A DNA stretch of 64,000 nucleotides, taken from positions 3,234,275 to 3,298,274 of the forward strand of contig NW_006768766.1 of NCBI RefSeq assembly GCF_000204055.1, in the 5' to 3' direction. A program made the translations under genes and the position numbers. Shown one piece after another: positions 62,423-64,000 of the stretch. The stretch comes from Melampsora larici-populina 98AG31 (taxonomy: Eukaryota; Basidiomycota; Pucciniomycetes; Pucciniales; Melampsoraceae). A model generated the notes under the pieces. That model ran no database searches and was not told the origin of the DNA. It worked only from the letters and a program-made list of their open reading frames with translations. The stretch's first letter is position 1; each line of letters begins with the position of its first letter.

Positions 62423-64000
62423 TCACTCTTCTTCCTCTACTACTTCATCTACTTCAGCTAAAGCTTCTTCTCTAATCTTCAAGGCTTCCATCTCATCAAG
62501 TAATTCATCTAATTGAATCTTAGGGAAATCATCATCTTCATCCATTTCCGTTTCTACCACTGATTCAGCATCTCCTTCAATCTCCATCGAATCAATTGCC
62601 ATCTTCTTCTGCTTCGGTTCAGCTTTAAATAATTGAACGTTTTGTCTTAATTCTGGATCTTCTTCTAGATCTCTTAAGAATAATTCATATTCGGCTTCTA
62701 CCTTTGCTTGGTCTGCCATTCCTCTTGAACCTTTCTTAGCTTCTACTTTTGCTCGACCTAATCCAGCATGATCTTCAGGTGCATCTTGAGCTTCTTTAGC
62801 AATCGACCTCAACTTCCAGTTTCTCGTCCTGTTTCTCTTTCGTCTGTTTGGATACGTCTTTCTGACCAGGATGACTTCAGGAATTCGATCTGATTTCATA
62901 AGCTCGAAGTTGGTATCGTTGAAATTCGAGTTGGCAAGATGGTAGCCTAATACAGTATCACCGGGCCTCAATATACCACCTAGATGTGTGCGAGTATGGA
63001 AGATCGCATCATCTCCCATAGAAGATGTCACCGGAGATACTTGAGCGTCAGCGAGGTAGAACTTGCCAACATGTTTAGGTGGATGACAAGTTGGCTCGAT
63101 GTCCAAGACGACAAACTCTATACAGTTCGAGACGGATGCTAATGGCGGAAAGGGATTCCTCCAATATACCGGTCCTTGTAAATCGATCGCTTGAAGTGTA
63201 ATAGGATCGACTAAATGAACTGATGTGCCCACCCTGGTACAAACTAAGATTTGAGCCACGTTGGCTTGTGATCTAGCCAACTTTGCAGGTAAACAAACTA
63301 TATCATCTTTACAGATCGGAACTAGTTCTACGGAATAAGTGAATTTATAATTTGCTGTTGAACTCTTTTCATCGGCTGAGATAAGTTGTTCACTAGTTTT
63401 ACTTCGTACAGGTGTGATGGCCGATAAGAATTCCACCATTTTGATCGCATGTTGTCTGGTAGCATAAAAAAAATCAAGACCATCCTTGGATTCTTTGATT
63501 CCAACTGTATCTTTATCGGCACTGTGCTTAAGGATGAGCTGTTCGAGGTACAAAAAAGTTCGCTTGTGGTCGACTTTTTGACGAACTTGGACTAAGGCGC
63601 GCCACATGTTTTTAGCAGCCAAACGACAACAGGTAGGACACTGAGTGTGTTGAACAATGTATTCTACTTCAAAGATCTGCTGAAGTATAGTTGAAGCTAA
63701 TACCTGATAGGATCAACAAGAATGATGAGAATGGAACACTTCACAGTACAATAAACTTATTAGAGAAGATAACAAACCTCCTTCTGGATAGTGAGCTTAA
63801 CGCGTAACCTCTTACTGTGAGGTTCTGTCCATATAAATCCTGCATCAATGAGTCTGACTTTGGTCAAACCTTTAAGCCTTCGAAGACAGATCGCAAGTAA
63901 CTCCTTGCTTTCAAGTTCGGCCAATAACCATGTTTGCGGAGGTGAAAGATAACGTGAACAGTTACGACAAAAACTGAGGGCAGTCTGCTTAGGTATCTCT
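62423..64000 (-). CDS. NMD3: NMD3, 60S ribosomal subunit export adaptor (5' end outside the window)
   Basis: Two exons visible: one from the window edge to 63778 and one 63702-62423, joined in frame across a GT-AG intron (63703-63777). The first reads ALSFCRNCSRYLSPPQTW, part of the N-terminal zinc-binding region; the second begins VLASTILQQIFEVEY, then HTQCPTCCRLAAKNMWRALV and VRQKVDHKRTFLYLEQLI, strongly diagnostic for Nmd3. It continues GLDFFYATRQHAIKMVEFL and PVRSKTSEQL. The C-terminus is acidic and ends EVDEVVEEEE. Nmd3 binds the 60S subunit and brings in the exportin Crm1 through a leucine-rich export signal; FPKIQLDELLDEMEALKI near the C-terminus fits such a signal. The start codon lies beyond the window. 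Confidence 0.95.

Noticed and set aside
1..64000. tRNA and rRNA genes
   Set aside because: I looked for cloverleaf box motifs and rRNA core sequences and saw none I could support; a covariance search was not possible.

Overview
The window looks like about 64 kb of a basidiomycete nuclear genome, most likely a rust fungus (Pucciniales, Melampsora-like). That reading rests on AT-rich DNA, conserved genes broken by many short GT-AG introns, large amounts of transposon DNA and a small family of secreted proteins. The genus is inference; no marker gene is present. A run of 100 N at 39319-39418 marks a scaffold gap.

Conserved host genes sit in two blocks. Left block, all on the minus strand: a mitochondrial-looking MoaB/CinA-type molybdopterin-binding protein (708-1891), the ribosome-biogenesis factor NOC4 (2657-4968), a RING-H2 ubiquitin ligase (10168-12548) and the SAGA subunit SPT20 (13793-16181). 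Right block: the DEAD-box helicase DBP7 (43507-46327, minus) diverging from an RPP40-like RNase P/MRP subunit (46541-48398, plus), then a ZW10/Dsl1 tethering protein (57845-61904, minus) and the 60S export adaptor NMD3 (62423 to the window edge, minus, 5' end missing). Several of these act in ribosome or RNase P biogenesis, but nothing suggests an operon-like unit.

Mobile DNA fills the rest. A complete PIF/Harbinger element (5157-9653) with 78-bp terminal inverted repeats carries a DDE transposase and a Myb/trihelix-like partner gene. Three tyrosine-recombinase retrotransposons of the DIRS/Ngaro type occupy most of 16.4-38.6 kb. Ngaro-1 (16386-23222) keeps a textbook split-direct-repeat layout A1-[gag, RT-RNaseH, YR]-B1-A2-B2. 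Ngaro-2 (27079-33528) has intact ORFs from a different lineage. Ngaro-3 (34076-38623) is a decayed relative of Ngaro-1 whose reverse transcriptase was deleted, leaving a Gag-RNaseH fusion frame. Smaller elements include a 155-bp MITE family, a 1.0-kb hAT-like foldback element with a perfect 8-bp target duplication (53380-54385), and a GC-rich insertion near 51.1-51.7 kb.

The most interesting content is a family of four genes for 107-residue secreted proteins (SSP1-4 at 23820, 39235, 49764 and 51975, all minus strand). They share a signal peptide, a GGTLSN motif, upstream sequence and an apparent 5'-leader intron. SSP1 and SSP2 lie in two copies of a roughly 4.5-kb segmental duplication. The first copy was later interrupted by Ngaro-2, and both copies are bounded by Ngaro elements. 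SSP3 and SSP4 form a separate tandem pair. I do not recognise the family; candidate rust effectors is an inference from size, secretion signal and repeat-rich setting.
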